Assembly: GCA_022577435.1 (NCBI GenBank)
Contig: JAKOON010000015.1
Location: 12,970,830-13,034,829, forward strand
DNA: 64,000 nt
Reading direction: 5' to 3'
From: Embiotoca jacksoni
Lineage: Eukaryota > Chordata > Actinopteri > Embiotocidae
Positions 14,389 to 26,979 of the stretch are shown here, one piece after another. The notes beneath the pieces were generated by a model. That model was not told the DNA's origin. It did no database searches and was given only the letters and a program-made list of their open reading frames with translations. The position numbers and the translations under genes were made by a program. Positions within the stretch are counted from its first letter, which is position 1; each line of letters begins with the position of its first letter.

Positions 14389-14722
14389 TTAACAAGACCC
14401 GGATGCCTGGGAGTCCTCTGGAAGCACGTCCTCATCATCAAATGTCCTGAACCTGATCTGCTTCAGTTCACCCTGCAAGCTCAAACATTTTAAGGATATA
14501 ACAAAGCCTTCGAGATTGTAGCATACATTTGATTTATTATGACCCCAAGTAATTCATATGAGTGGCTGAAGGGGTCTTGATCTCATATTTATAAAGGTTT
14601 ATTCTTGGCCTTGGAAAGGGTAGCTTGAAAAAAAAAAATCCTTTTAACGCTAGGTCCATTTCTTGAGCTTTCACCCACATTTCACAGTCTTCCTCGGTGG
14701 ATGGAGTTTGGTCCGTTGTCAT
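14389..14722 (-). CDS. Small spliced reading frame, unrecognised (43 codons)
   Basis: ATG at 14,720-14,722 with an in-frame TGA five codons upstream. Exon 14,675-14,722 encodes MTTDQTPSTEEDCEMW and ends at donor TGG|gtgaaa. A good acceptor (tttgagcttgcag) at 14,473 opens exon 14,389-14,472, which reads GELKQIRFRTFDDEDVLPED then SQASGSC and TAA. Both junctions are phase 0. The second exon has protein-like composition, but no family is known to me and the model could be chance. It may instead be the last coding exon of a larger gene. Confidence 0.3.
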
Positions 14723-14989
14723 GGACTTGTAGTCTCAGTTGTGATCTCACATTTATCTATTTGGTAGCACAGAACCAGATTTGTGTGAATGCTTGCCTAG
14801 AAACACTAAATTATCCTTAATTTGATTATCCTAATGACCAATTCACACATGCTGCTTTTTCTGGCTTCCAAAACTCTCTGTTTTGGAACAAAACCTCTGC
14901 TAGAAGCGGACTTGCAGGACAATAAATAATTGATATGCACCCAGTTCATAATTGCATACAGGCTATCCAACATTATCACCATTCCCAAT

Positions 14990-16400
14990 TACTCAGCTGT
15001 CAAATGTAAGTGTTCCTTTGAGGCATCAGCTGTTGGCATCAAATACTGCGTGAACTTGAATTGCCAGGGTGCAGATAAACTGATGAATATAGAGCAAATA
15101 TCTGACTTATAACAGCAGAGAGCCAGCAAAGCAGTTTGTGTTTATGGATGCAGCATTTATTCATTTTGAGATCAACACAAAGTACTTGAGCTTGCATTTC
15201 TGCAAGCATCAGCTGGCACTACTAACAGGTAGTTACTATGTGGCTGCCAATAAAGTTCTTAGTAACTATTTTGTTGAAAAATTGGTAATAAACAAAGTAC
15301 AAATAATGATTTTTCAGACAAGAAAAGACAAATTATTATGAGATAACTTATACAGGGATCGATATGTGGATGCTGAGGAAGCAAAACTCACACAAAATAC
15401 CATATGTTTAAATTTAGAAGACAGAAAATATCTATTTTGAAGTCACATTAATACACAAACCACTAAATTGCACGGTTGTACTCTTCAAAGGACATGAGCA
15501 TTTGGTGAAAACACATCTACTGCTTTCATTTGCGTGAGCATTCATATAAATACCACCGCATCACTGAACATCACATTAATTCGCAAATGAGACGATGACA
15601 AGCAGGGTCTTCAACCCTCATGCTCCAAATATCAAAACCTGTGGATGCCACGAGTCGAGCCAAAAACAGACAATAGATTGAACCACAAGGTGGAGCCAAA
15701 AATTCGCTCGTGTTTCCCAACCATCCACTATTTAAATATCATACAACATCAATCTTTGTAATCGTTGGATTCCTTGTAGTCTAAAAAAAACAAAAACAAT
15801 TATTGAGTAAAAGTCCAAACTTCAAGTCTGTGAGGAATATTAAATCAACACTTAACAACAACAGCCAGACTATCCATCAACCCTTTGATGAATTTACACT
15901 TGATCTGTATCATTCCACTTAAAGTGAATACTTTATCACTGAGAGTCGTCCTATCATCCGTCACGACTGAAACGTCCTCGGCTTCTGCCTCCTGCCGAAT
16001 AATGATTTTCAAGCCCTTATTGAGCCGAGCTCACTGCTGCACAAGGACACTTTCCTTTCTTCCCAACATGCAACAATTAGGCTAGAGAAAGAGTTTACCA
16101 TCACGACAGGCGTATAAAACCGGAGAATTGTAGAATATATGAAAAAGAATCTGGCAGTTCAAGAAGCTATATTTAGTCAGAATCAGACAGGTTGGTGACC
16201 AAAGAAACGATAATCAATTTCTCAACTTCTCCTGCGTAAAGATCCGGTAACCTTATATTTGCTATATTATACATATTTAGTCATTCGTGGAGACAGCTTA
16301 TATATTTATTTATTTTTAAAAAAAACAGGCATTAAATCAGTAAAGCATGGCACTCATATTGCATATTATGTTCCTTAAAATACTGCATATTTCGTTTTTA
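14990..16400. other. Intergenic or intronic DNA, no gene recognised
   Basis: AT-rich; short frames on both strands without splice support. Confidence 0.55.
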
Positions 16401-16412
16401 AAGATGCCTTAC

Positions 16413-17275
16413 CTCTGCTGCCTCTTGTCCCGGTTCAAAATAAAATCTCTGTTACTTTGGCACAGGTTTTTGTGTGTGTGTGTCCGCTGCCCGCAGAAAT
16501 ACGTCGATTTGCAAGAACAGCGTAATTGCAGAGTAACTCAATTTCCCCCCCGTGTAGTTCTCTGGCTCTCGCTCCGCGCCTCCCTCCGCCACCGACACTC
16601 TCTGGACAGAGAGGTGGGCAGATAAAACGCGTTGCCGATAAGATCAGCGGCAGTCCGGTTAAATCTGATCTTCGGATGACCAAATCATTCCCCGTTTTTT
16701 GGAACAGTAGTAAATAGAAAGCATCCACATCCCAAATAGTTGGAAAAAAAAAAAATATCCCTTCTCACTTTATCCCCCGAAGAAAAGCAGTCCTTTCCCC
16801 ACCGGCGGGGAGTTTTATCTTCCCTTGTCAGTCTTCACCCCCAATTGCTTTCAAATCTGATCGGCCTGCTGAACTGGAAGGTCTGTCTGTCAGCCGTATT
16901 CTAACGATACCGGTGATGCTGCGTATCCCGCATCCCACTTCACCACTGAGGGAAGAGCGCAAAGAAGAAGGGAAAAAAAAAAAAAAAAAAAAAAAACAAG
17001 CCAGGCAGTGATCTCTCTTTGTGCGGTGCTCCTCCAAACAATCGGACCTGTGAGACACTCTGTGCTTAAAAGACTCGGTCTTGTGCTGTAGATAGAGATA
17101 GTCCCGGACAGTCGGCTGTATCCTCTGCGGTCCGGTGGAAAGATGCAGGGCAGATTCAGGTGCGGGCGAAGTCTCGTCTCTTTCTCTTACGCACACACAT
17201 TCACAGTGAGAGAGGGGGATTTTTTTTTTTTTTTTTTTTTTGGTGCCTTCCTCACAGCGGCTGATCAGACGTGAA
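16413..17275 (-). other. Candidate first (non-coding) exon of a minus-strand gene
   Basis: The region is more GC- and CpG-rich than its surroundings. It ends in a near-consensus donor on the minus strand (GCAGCAGAG|gtaaggc, exon edge at 16,413), and a TATA box lies about 30 nt before its other end. It carries homopolymers (A run 16,973-16,996, T run 17,221-17,241), so the 158-codon frame at 16,828-17,304 with Lys and Phe runs is unlikely to be protein. In vertebrates GRIK4 follows ARHGEF12 in the same direction, so this could be grik4 exon 1, but no grik4 coding exon is in the window. Confidence 0.4.
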
Positions 17276-17303
17276 AAGAGAAACGCTCCGGACTCTTGGT
17301 GCA

Positions 17304-17309
17304 TTTATA
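17304..17309 (-). promoter_or_regulatory. TATA box candidate
   Basis: The minus strand reads cttataaatgc. It is about 30 nt upstream of the proposed start of the 16.4-17.3-kb exon. Confidence 0.4.
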
Positions 17310-20300
17310 AGAGCGTTAGAAACTCCGGAGCATGTGGAAGCTGCCTGCAAGCCGGGGGGGGAAACTCATCTGGCATACAGAAAACGGACAGAGGCCATCA
17401 AGGGGGAGGGGGGGCAGTATTCTGGAAGGTTCGTGGTCAAATAATTATAATAGTAAAAATGATGAGAATTTCCAATATGATTAAGAGAAGTGACTATTCA
17501 AAAGCATATAATTTACTTCCGATTTCCCTGCCTGTTTAATGCTCCCCGCAGGCGCAGGTTAGAATGGAAACCCATTTTTAATGTCTTGTGCTGAAAATCA
17601 ATATTCGGGGTCACAGAATGAGAAGCAGCGAGATGTTCTCCCTCCAGAACAGGTAAAAAGTATAACCTCTAGAGAAGGGCTCCCTCTGACCTTATCGCCC
17701 ATCAACAAACAGCCTACACAGCTGGCTCGCACTTCTGCATCTGTCAAGATCTGTTGAACATAAGGTCATCTTGCTGCTCTGTCCTGCTCTTTGACTGGCT
17801 GCTAGCAATAGAATTTATTTATCTATTTTGTTTTTTTGTTTTTTGTTTTTTTGTTTTTACCAAACATTTGCGTGAACTCAATCAAGACTCCAAAGTGGTC
17901 AGTGGGAGAAACAGTGAGCTGCAGTTCTGTAGCACACAGCAGGGGCTCAGAAACGCAGCGGACTTAAACGCCGTTTAAACACCAAACAGTGTTGTAAAAG
18001 GTGAAGGTTGATGTAACTGCTCACGAGAGCTGTAAAGCGACAGCTGAGAATAATGTCTTGACAGTTTCCCCTCAGCCCACCACCTCACACTCAATACACC
18101 CACCAATCATGCCACGTACTGTCATTCTAGGAGGACGCTAGGGAGAAATACTGAGGAGCAGCTTGTCCTCATGAAACTACAGGGTCTACAAGAATAATTA
18201 CACAATCTCACAATTGTGTCACGTCACTTGTACGTGGGATGGAAGAGAAATAAGCTGAGGGATGTTTTTTTTCCCCATTGGAGAGTGGGGATTTTTTTTT
18301 TTTTTTTTTAGTTGCATTTGGATTACAACTACACATTCTTTAGAAAGCAGATGCAGTAGTATTTAGCCTCAGGAATAACAGTGATTGAATGAATTTTACT
18401 TTAACATATGTTGGTAGCAGATAGATATTCTGAAGTGCAGTTTCACTACTGCAGCGCTATAGCTACGTGTTGAGTAATTTATGAAAATTATAGAAAAAAA
18501 AAATGAAATCAGCACGCTTAAAGTAGGACTCAATGAAGTGCCCATCATCCGCATTCCATTATATGTAGCCAGAATGGAAATGTAATGGGATATTTGTGTC
18601 TAGTAATGCAGGCTGAGAGTTGATATTAATTTTTCATAAGCCTCCTGGGACAAACACAAAGCTGTGCCGAATATGTATTTGGCTATTTACTACACTCTAA
18701 ACGTATCGGTTGAATCAATTTTTCTATCTTGCATATCAGGAGTTTGTCCCCGCAAACACAAAATGTAATCATAATCGGTTGATCTGTCAAAGACATACTG
18801 TTATAATAACAAAAAAATTACTGAGAGATTCAGAAGGGTAAAGATGCCGAAAGACCAGGTATAGTGTCATTTTTATTCTGTGCACACTTCTTCCTTGTAA
18901 ACCTGCTGCCTACATCACCAACAATGTAACTCAATCGATGTCCGTTTGGCTGGAGAACTACGCCAGTAGCGGCTAATGCGGCCTCAAGCCACTAACCTTG
19001 AGTAGAGATAGAGATGATGAGCGAGTTGCAAAAGTTTGTTCTTTGTTTACACCCCAGACTTTGTTAATTTCCAAACATATTGTCCTCAGACCTAACCGTC
19101 CTTGACTCAAGTGATTTCTCCTGAGGCAGTTTATCAGATTTCAAGCAGCTGCATCTGTAAACATTAAAGACTTTAAAGTTCTATGAAATGTTGCTCAGGT
19201 GAACAGTGAGAAAAGCAAAGCCCTCTTCAGAGTTGACAAAAGGTCTTTGAAGCCTCCGCTTGATTACAAGAAAAAAACACATGAATGTATATAATATTAT
19301 AGTGGGACAATCATTTTTACACCACACTTCCACCAATTACTGAAAGTGTGTTAAGATGTATTTGCTCTCTGGATAGGTCCAAACTTTTTCACCAGTGGTG
19401 CAGACAAGTCACGCTTTTGACATCACTTATAAAATTACAACTTCTCACAAGACAAGACTGAATTAAATCATGATTCTGGGATGATCTAAATTAAAAACAG
19501 TTAAAATACCTGATCTCTTTCTATTTTTTAGACTCCCCTCTGTTTAACAAAAGGAATTATAACTGACCACTGGTTTTTAACACAGCTGTCCTGCACCTCC
19601 TGAGAACCTCCACTCAGATCCTGTGATCTTCTATTGGACCATTTCAAAGCTGCCCATTCAAAAGCTTTAGGAAAAATAGCTGAAACTTACCATTATCGTT
19701 TTAATCAGATCCTTCCAATGCTTCCAAAAACAATTTAATTATCTTATTGATAACCTTTGTTATATTACTGGATCTTGTTATGCTACATTTACCTTTTAAC
19801 CTCATATGAGGTTGTCAGTCATGAATTTCTTCTGGCTAAACTGAAAACAAAAAGAGAATGTTGTTTTTTTTACCATATTGTCTTTGCACCGCATTCTCGT
19901 CTTTCATTCGTCCCTAATAAACTTTTTGTCTGACAAAGTGTTTTGTAAATCAATTTCAGTATTATGTTAATAAAAACTGTCTGGTTTCAAATTCAGAGTT
20001 GACGTGCCTATGAAACTGTAGCTCATACTGAATTAGATTTAAATAGTAATAAAGCACAAAGTCAAAACAAAGTCAGTACAAAGTCAGAGCATGTTTAAAT
20101 AAGAGTTAAATTGCCAATTAACCCTCACACTTTAAAATGATAACCAAGGTAAAAGTACAAATCAAGATTTTTATGCATAATTTCTAAAGCAATAGTTGAC
20201 TTTTTAACATTTTGTTGTGTTCTCCTACTTTGCATTTGCCTTTTTTTTTTTTTTTAATCCCTAAGAAAGATATTCCTTCCAAACAGGCTCAGTTTCTGAG

Positions 20301-21690
20301 TTTCTCTCTCAAAAACTATTTTTTCTTTTTGTAAATACTAACGCTGCTTAACTTCTCACGATATTAGGCAAAAAGGGTGTGGCACTGGGCCTTTCTTTCT
20401 CAATACAATCTATGAACATTTTCATACAGTCATACACTTCAAATCAGAGGATGTGAGAGGAAACTATCCCAACGTTACTGACCCAAATACCGTGGACCTA
20501 AATGTCAGTTTTCCCCTGCCGTGCCGTGGTAGATTGGATCAGATGTCCAAATAACCACTGAACACAACTGATTTGCTGCGCAGTTTTAGAACGACTCGAA
20601 TTCAAACGGTCTTATCTGATATCTCATTTCAGGCACAGTCACAGAGGTCTGCATCTTATGTGAAATAAGTCGTTAATAGGGCATGAAAGAAATTCTTAAC
20701 TGTGTCTGGAAATCGGACTTGTGGAACTGGCACATTGACAGCTGCAGAGCATTTTCTAAGGCACACTGAAGTATATGCTTTACTGAGTGCTTGCATTGGA
20801 ACTGTGGAACAAGTTGCTGAAGCGACATGGAAAATCAGCTGTATAAAAAATAGATGTGTTCATAAATATGTTTCATTCAAGCGATGCCTTCTAAGAGCCT
20901 GCCACTGTTTCTCAGCCATCTGCCGTTAGTAAGAGTGAACCCTGTATGCCTTGATTTATGTTGGCATGGCCACATCTGACTCTGAACAAACCATATTTGA
21001 GAGAGAGCCATTTTGTAATTAGACAGCACACTGACACTGCAATAGCCATTATTGACCAAGTCTTAAATTCCCAATGAGCAACAGCAATGTGTGGGTGGGA
21101 AGGATGTGATGCTGAAATGGCAGGACAGGGGTACAGTCACCTTACTATGATGTGAACAAGGGTGCGTAGTGCAACTCACAGTGGATGACACATTTATGCT
21201 GAGGTCAGGGAGTGGGTGCATCTCTACTGGTGTATTGATTGGAGGAAGCTGGCAAGGTGTACTAACAGGGAATAAAATTCACTGACAAATCAGAACATGG
21301 ATTGTCAGCAATTTCCCTCATTAGCATTCAAAGTGTTATTCTATCGACAGCCATTAGGCATCGACTCCCTTATTCACTTGTCAACCTGAGAGGTTCCTTT
21401 TCTACGAGAAGACACTACGGTGAACTCGGCATTGAACATTGCAAACCAGAATCAAAGATCACTCATTGTACCGAGTATAGCTGGTCCCTAATTATTCTTT
21501 GACCAGATTGTGAGAGTTAAAGGCCTAAAAAACATGTTCTTTTTCTTTTTTTTTTACTTAAAGGTTGCAACAATGTTTAATATCATGCCAAAACCTAAGT
21601 GTGCATGATAAGATTGGTTTTTTTTTGTTGTTTTTTTACCACTGCTAGAAGTTTAGTCAAGTGAAATAAGACAAAAGGGCTAAACACCTT
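17310..21690. other. Intergenic DNA, no gene recognised
   Basis: AT-rich with T runs near 17,825-17,860 and 18,291-18,310. No exon-like frame, RNA gene or named repeat seen. Confidence 0.6.
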
Positions 21691-21692
21691 GC

Positions 21693-21833
<141 letters not shown>

Positions 21834-21837
21834 GCTC

Positions 21838-22800
21838 TACTGAGTGAGAAAATGTTTGAGCCGACCTATTGTGCAGGTATGACAATATTTGTTTTATTAT
21901 GGAAAGGTGGAAAGGGCTGAACCCCTCCTCTTTCTAATGGCACTCTTAAAAATCTTCAACTCTAATCCAGATTTCTTTCCAGGCCATTTCAATTTGAATA
22001 GAATTTTGTCAATGTCTAAAATGGCTGTTCTATTGATCTTAAGAGGAAATATTTGCATTCAATATAATATCCTGGGAAGTACATTTATCTTAACTAAATA
22101 AATAAATCCAACCCAACACAAAAACGTAAGCAGAGTGGTAGGAGTTAAATTATAAATGAAGAATGGTCTGAGAGGTTACGTGTTCACAGAGCATGTTCGG
22201 ACTTGTCTACAATTAATCCGAAGACAAAGATATAATCGATTCTTGAGAGAGTGATGAGGGCGAGAAAAAGTGTAAAGTCTTTATTTTGCGGATTATTGAT
22301 TCTTTATGGATCCAGTAGGTTGAGGTCTGAACATAACTACTTTGTGACTCAAGCCATTTTGGAGGGAGCTATGGTTTTATGATCCATATACGGAACCAGA
22401 CCATGTTAAAATCCCCTCCAGGTGTTATATAAGGTGGGAAAAGCAAAGAGATATAAGCCAATAACATGAAATGTTAAAAAAAGGGTTCATCGTACAGAAA
22501 CCCAGTCATGACAATAAACCTTAATTCTGTATATTGGATTGACTTGTCAAGTGTAAACACAAGATGTTTGTGGACATGATTGCAACGCCTTCGCTAATTG
22601 ATTCAAAGGAGAAATCCAGTCTCACTTTAATTTTGTCTTCAAGTGTTCGAGATCAGTGAGGCGAATCTCCTGCAACAGGGCCATTTGCACCTTATCTTTC
22701 TTAAGCATAGAAAGTAGTTCACGCCTCTTCACCACTTGATTAATACCGTTGACATTCAGCGTGATGTTTTTTGTGATACTCGTGATGTAGGCCACTTCTT
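21838..22800 (-). mobile_element. Internally deleted L1 LINE fragment (ORF2)
   Basis: On the minus strand 22,785-22,620 reads ITLNVNGINQVVKRRELLSM and VQMALLQEIRLTDLEHLK, the start of the L1 ORF2 endonuclease, followed by broken endonuclease pieces (GGDFN near 22,410 and a SRIDYIFV-like block near 22,240). Directly after it, 22,075-21,850 reads LPRILY and ILFKLKWPGKKSGLELKIF, the C-terminal L1 ORF2 region. The reverse-transcriptase part between them is missing and stops and frameshifts are frequent. It is a dead copy. Confidence 0.8.
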
Positions 22801-23668
22801 AAATATCGACTGAAAAGGATCCATTTCAAATAGAGAAACAAGGTGTACATAGGGCATTCCGCTTCTCCCCCGTCACCATCTTCTTCACTTCTAGTACTCA
22901 CTGCTTTCCAAAGTTGTGGATATTCTTAAAATCTTAAAAGCTTCTCTCACGTAATGTTGTTAAACTTTTTAGTTACCTCATGAATCAGAGTTGTGTCGTC
23001 CACAGCTGACTGGGGGTACATCACTTTTCAGGGCAATGTTTGCTGATTGGCCAGCAGCTGGAGCGGGCGTCATTTTTAACATTACATTTATCTTTAATTT
23101 TTCAAATGTTTGTTATCAAATGGGTCACATTTTGTCTTGCCGCTAGTTTCTGCAACACTGTGTTAATATTATAAGCTGAAAGGGGCGCGATAAATTGCAA
23201 ATAATGTAATTAACGCCGAGTGGGAGCAGGAGCTTAGTGGAAAAACATCCCTCAGTCAGCCATTGTCACGTCAAACCAGTTCTATTCAAAAAGCTTCTTT
23301 CTGTGACAGATTAAGTCACAAATAATATACTTCTTTTTTGAAAAAGATTTTTTTTTTAAATGTAGCTTCTCAAAATACACATTTTCTCAGCTTTTCATTT
23401 TGTACTCACTTGTTTGAAATAGGCATGGAAAAAGTCACACTTTTCTGTTCATCACGAGGATTTAGAAATATTTCAATCAAATTATTATGACAATTGCGGG
23501 GTTGCTTCCTTATGGTGCTGGGCCAAAGTCCATCAAATCTCATCAAACCACAACTACACAAAAAGAATTTGAGTTGGTTTTTTTTGTTGGACAAAAGATG
23601 AATAAATCATAGCTAAACATGGCCCCCACTCTAAACTTTAACTCTATTGAGTAATAAACAATGTTTTA

Positions 23669-23920
23669 AAGTGCATCTTTCCTGGAAGCAAGAACCTCCA
23701 AAGCAGCGCTGCGTCGCTATTTAAATGTCCTACTGATGAAGAAAGGAAAAAGAGGTGGATTGATTTCTTGAAGAGCCCCGCTGATGAAAAGATTTGGGTT
23801 AAAACCAACAGCCGCCTCTGCAGTGACCATTTCACAGCGGACAGTTTCACCAACTTCCACCGGAGACGGATGGAGTTCACGGACGCACCGTTTCTCCTGA
23901 CGTGGTTTTACTCGGTGTAG
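23669..23920 (+). pseudogene. THAP zinc-finger fossil
   Basis: Plus-strand frame reading KCIFPGSKN, LFKCPTDEERKKRWIDFLK, IWVKTNSRLCSDHF and FHRRRMEF before TAG at 23,918. This is the THAP C2CH DNA-binding fold: first Cys (KC), Trp, the CSDH pair and the AVP-like end (DAPFLL). The second zinc Cys is Ser (GSKN instead of GCKN), no ATG is in frame and an upstream TGA is close. It is probably a relic of a P-element/THAP-type transposase or THAP gene, not functional. Confidence 0.75.
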
Positions 23921-24214
23921 AATAATGGTATTTTGGTGAAATGGGAGCTGACGTGCTAATTGGCGTCTATTGAGCTCGTGGCCGAGCGGAGTTCAGAGGA
24001 AAATGCTCCGATAACCGCAGATTTTTTTTTTTTTTATGTGTGTCCGTCTAGCTACGATAAGGAACTATAATATATGTAACTCTGTATTTTACATGTCGGG
24101 GTGATGGTAAACATGGACCAGAGGATATATAGTCCTCCCGATTAATGAGGGTTGTTGTTTTTGTACTCCGGTGTAACGTTACAATCACCGACCCTCTGGG
24201 TTACATGTGCAGGA

Positions 24215-24275
24215 GGCTGCAGAGAGCAGGTGGAGGAGGAGATGGAGGAGGAGGAGGTGGAGGAGGAGGAGGGAC
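24215..24275. repeat. (GGA)n-rich tract
   Basis: gga and gtgga units over about 60 bp, after a ggttacatgtgcagg segment. Confidence 0.8.
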
Positions 24276-24279
24276 ATCA

Positions 24280-26555
24280 ATGGAAGAGAAAGACTTTCGG
24301 CTCGACCTGAGCAGGTTTTAAGTTTGAATTGACGTGATGTAATGTTGACATGTGATGTAATTAATTGACGTGATATAATGAATTGATGTAATATAATGCA
24401 GCATTGTGCATGTTGCAGTCGTTACAGAACTAAGGCAACTCCTCCACTCTTATTATCTCCACTATTGAAATGCAGGTGCGTTAGAAGTAGTTGGAGAGCT
24501 CACTGTCTGCTGTCTCTGGTGTCCAGTTTTACTCCTGCGTTACAGATCAGGGGGACAAGCTGGATTTGATTGCATCTGTATGTTTCACTCGTTGGACGAA
24601 TAAATTCTAATTCTATTGTGCTTTCACAAAGCAGGCTGCTCCGTCCACCAGAGACAGAGTGTCAGTGGGACATCATGCATAAAGTCACCGAGAGGTTGGA
24701 TGTCAGACGGACCGCTTAGTGGGGAAAAGAACTGCAGCCACAGACTGTCATACAGAACACTGAACACCTTCCGGCGAGTAGGCGGAGCTTCGGCTCCTTC
24801 AGGCGACACGCCCCCCCAGTCTCAGAGCAGAGAAGACTGATGATTTTCTCATGATTTCAAAAGCCTAATTTAACAAACTCGTCTGTTTTTTTTTCATTCA
24901 AATTTGGATGGGTAGTTAACAACCCATACTTCTGTGGTGTGATGAACTTAAAACTCATTTTCATTTCTACTTTACGGCATCTTTAAAGAGATACTTCAGA
25001 TTTGAAACCGCAATTTCAGAGAGTTTAAATGCACCGTCTCAGATTCATAGTGCTATACTGTTTGTAGAAAGGCACTGAGGATGTTTCTTTTGATATTTTA
25101 CAAAGTTGCCACCCTTTTTGTTGCAAAGAAATGCCAATCCAGTTGTATTATTGACACACAGTAGTTTCACAACACATTGAGCAGCTACTTCTAAGGAATA
25201 ACATTCCCGCTTCAGGAGAGTTGAGCGGGTCAGTATGTGAGCTGGTGCATTAGTGAGGCGTATTTGTCCTATTTGTTATACTATCATCTTTTTAAATTAT
25301 TAAATAATCAACTTCAAATAGCACAGATGGTCGATGTTTATCTCAGAGTCTTTGGGGATGTTCAGCTTTCAATCACTTTAAACATTGTCAGAGCCTATTT
25401 GGGATAAAAGACAGAACATGAATCCGTTACCACGTACATACGGACACATGCTTGAATATGTGCACATAGATGGCTGTTTGGACAATTGTCCACTGGTGCA
25501 TCCTGAGTAAACCCTTCACCTTGACGGCTGTAGGTGTTACAGATTGATTTACAACTTTAAGCCATTAGTGGTTGAGCACCTCGGTTTCGTCGGTGAGCCG
25601 GTGCAGTTTCAGACATGTCATGGCCAGCTGGTAAATATTCATGAGCTCTGAATCAGATCACTGCTGCACCGGTGCAGCCCTGCTGTGTCGATGTGTCAGG
25701 TTGTATGGCTTGGCGTCAATGTGCATGCACACAAACACTTTGTCTTTGTCAGTGCATATTGCATCACCTCCCATGCCCAGAGGTCCTCCAGTATTGTGCA
25801 CTCTGTGACCAAGTGGCGCTGTTCATTTTGCATCAGCTAACAGGATAGATCCTCCTCCACTCTCAGACTGACAGCAGGCTAATGGTTCTGGCTTTCTTCC
25901 AGTGGCCAGAGAGTAGGGAAGACATAACATGAGGGATGGGGGGGGGGGGGACAAAAAGGGAGAAAGTGGGTGATATAGGATAAAGCAGTGAAGAGCAGGG
26001 TGACATGAATCTGGAGCAGCAAACCAAGAACTCCTTTTCTATTTTAGTGCCAAAGCCAGACCAGGACAACTCTAACTGCATGTGACAGTTCTGAAAGCAA
26101 TCATACAGTCAGATGTCGCCTGGATCCGAATTGCATGTGCCACGGTGGATATGTCTCTTTGTAGAAAAGCTGCGGTTGAGTGTGATGATGGAAACCCAGG
26201 GGTTACGTGCTTTGTTTGGACAATTTTATCACTCGTAGAAAACCATTACCCAGGCACACAAAAGAGCTATATTGCACTCAGCTAAGGAGAATGAGCAATT
26301 AAGTCTTTCTCTTACTCATTCCAAGGCAAGAGAAATGAGCAATGAGAATGGGTGGGAACATTTAAGTGACAGTAATAGTTCGAGGAAGGACTCAAATCAT
26401 TGTTTGTGCGGCATCTGGCAGGCAAGTGGGAGGCAGTACTTAAACTCTCAGAAGTGTTCTTGTGTACAGTATACAAGATTAGATACTGATCAGTGTGCAT
26501 ATTCCTGCTCACCTTCTATCACTAAAACAAAGCATTCAGTACCTTTGCAGTCCTG
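24280..26555. other. Intergenic DNA, no gene recognised
   Basis: Contains a G run (25,938-25,950), a 14-bp palindrome ctgcaccggtgcag at 25,664-25,677 and short unsupported frames. No family match. Confidence 0.6.
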
Positions 26556-26559
26556 TTCA

Positions 26560-26978
26560 AGAAGCCAAAACATTATGACCGCTTCCGCCGAATGGTGCTT
26601 TGTTTGCTTTGTGTATCTGGCACATTTGAAGCAGATCCTTTAAGTTGCAAGTCGAGGCTGCCGTGGATCAGATTTGTTCCAGCAGATTCCCCCAACACCC
26701 TCCCGCAGGTTTTTGGTTTGTCCTTCCTCAGACCACTGGTGGCTGGCAGTACGCATTCAAGCCCGGCCGTTTTGAAGATGCTCTGACCCAATTTTCTGGC
26801 CATATCGTTTGGGCCTCGCTGAAGTTGCTCAGGTCATTACTCACGCTCATTTCTCCTGCATCCGACACGCTGGCTACGAGAACCGACTGTTCACTTACTG
26901 GCTAATATAGAAGCACTGTTGAGATTATGTTATTTGCTTCATCTGTGAGACGTCAGAACGTCTTGGCTCATCTGTTCA
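26560..26978 (-). mobile_element. Second Tc1-like remnant, large internal deletion
   Basis: Starts agccaaaacattatgaccgc, then carries the same terminal-side block as the 30-kb copy (cagatcctttaagttgcaag) and jumps directly to the block gatgctctgacccaattttc, so most of the transposase is missing. Same family and orientation as the copy at 29,977-30,908. Confidence 0.75.
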
Positions 26979-26979
26979 A

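Noticed and set aside
16828..17304. 158-codon minus-strand frame with an ATG near the TATA box
   Set aside because: Its length depends on Lys and Phe runs read from homopolymers and it resembles no protein; more likely UTR sequence.
26272..26643. 123-codon plus-strand frame
   Set aside because: Starts TTG, overlaps the Tc1-like remnant at its end, with low-complexity Ser content and no known domain.
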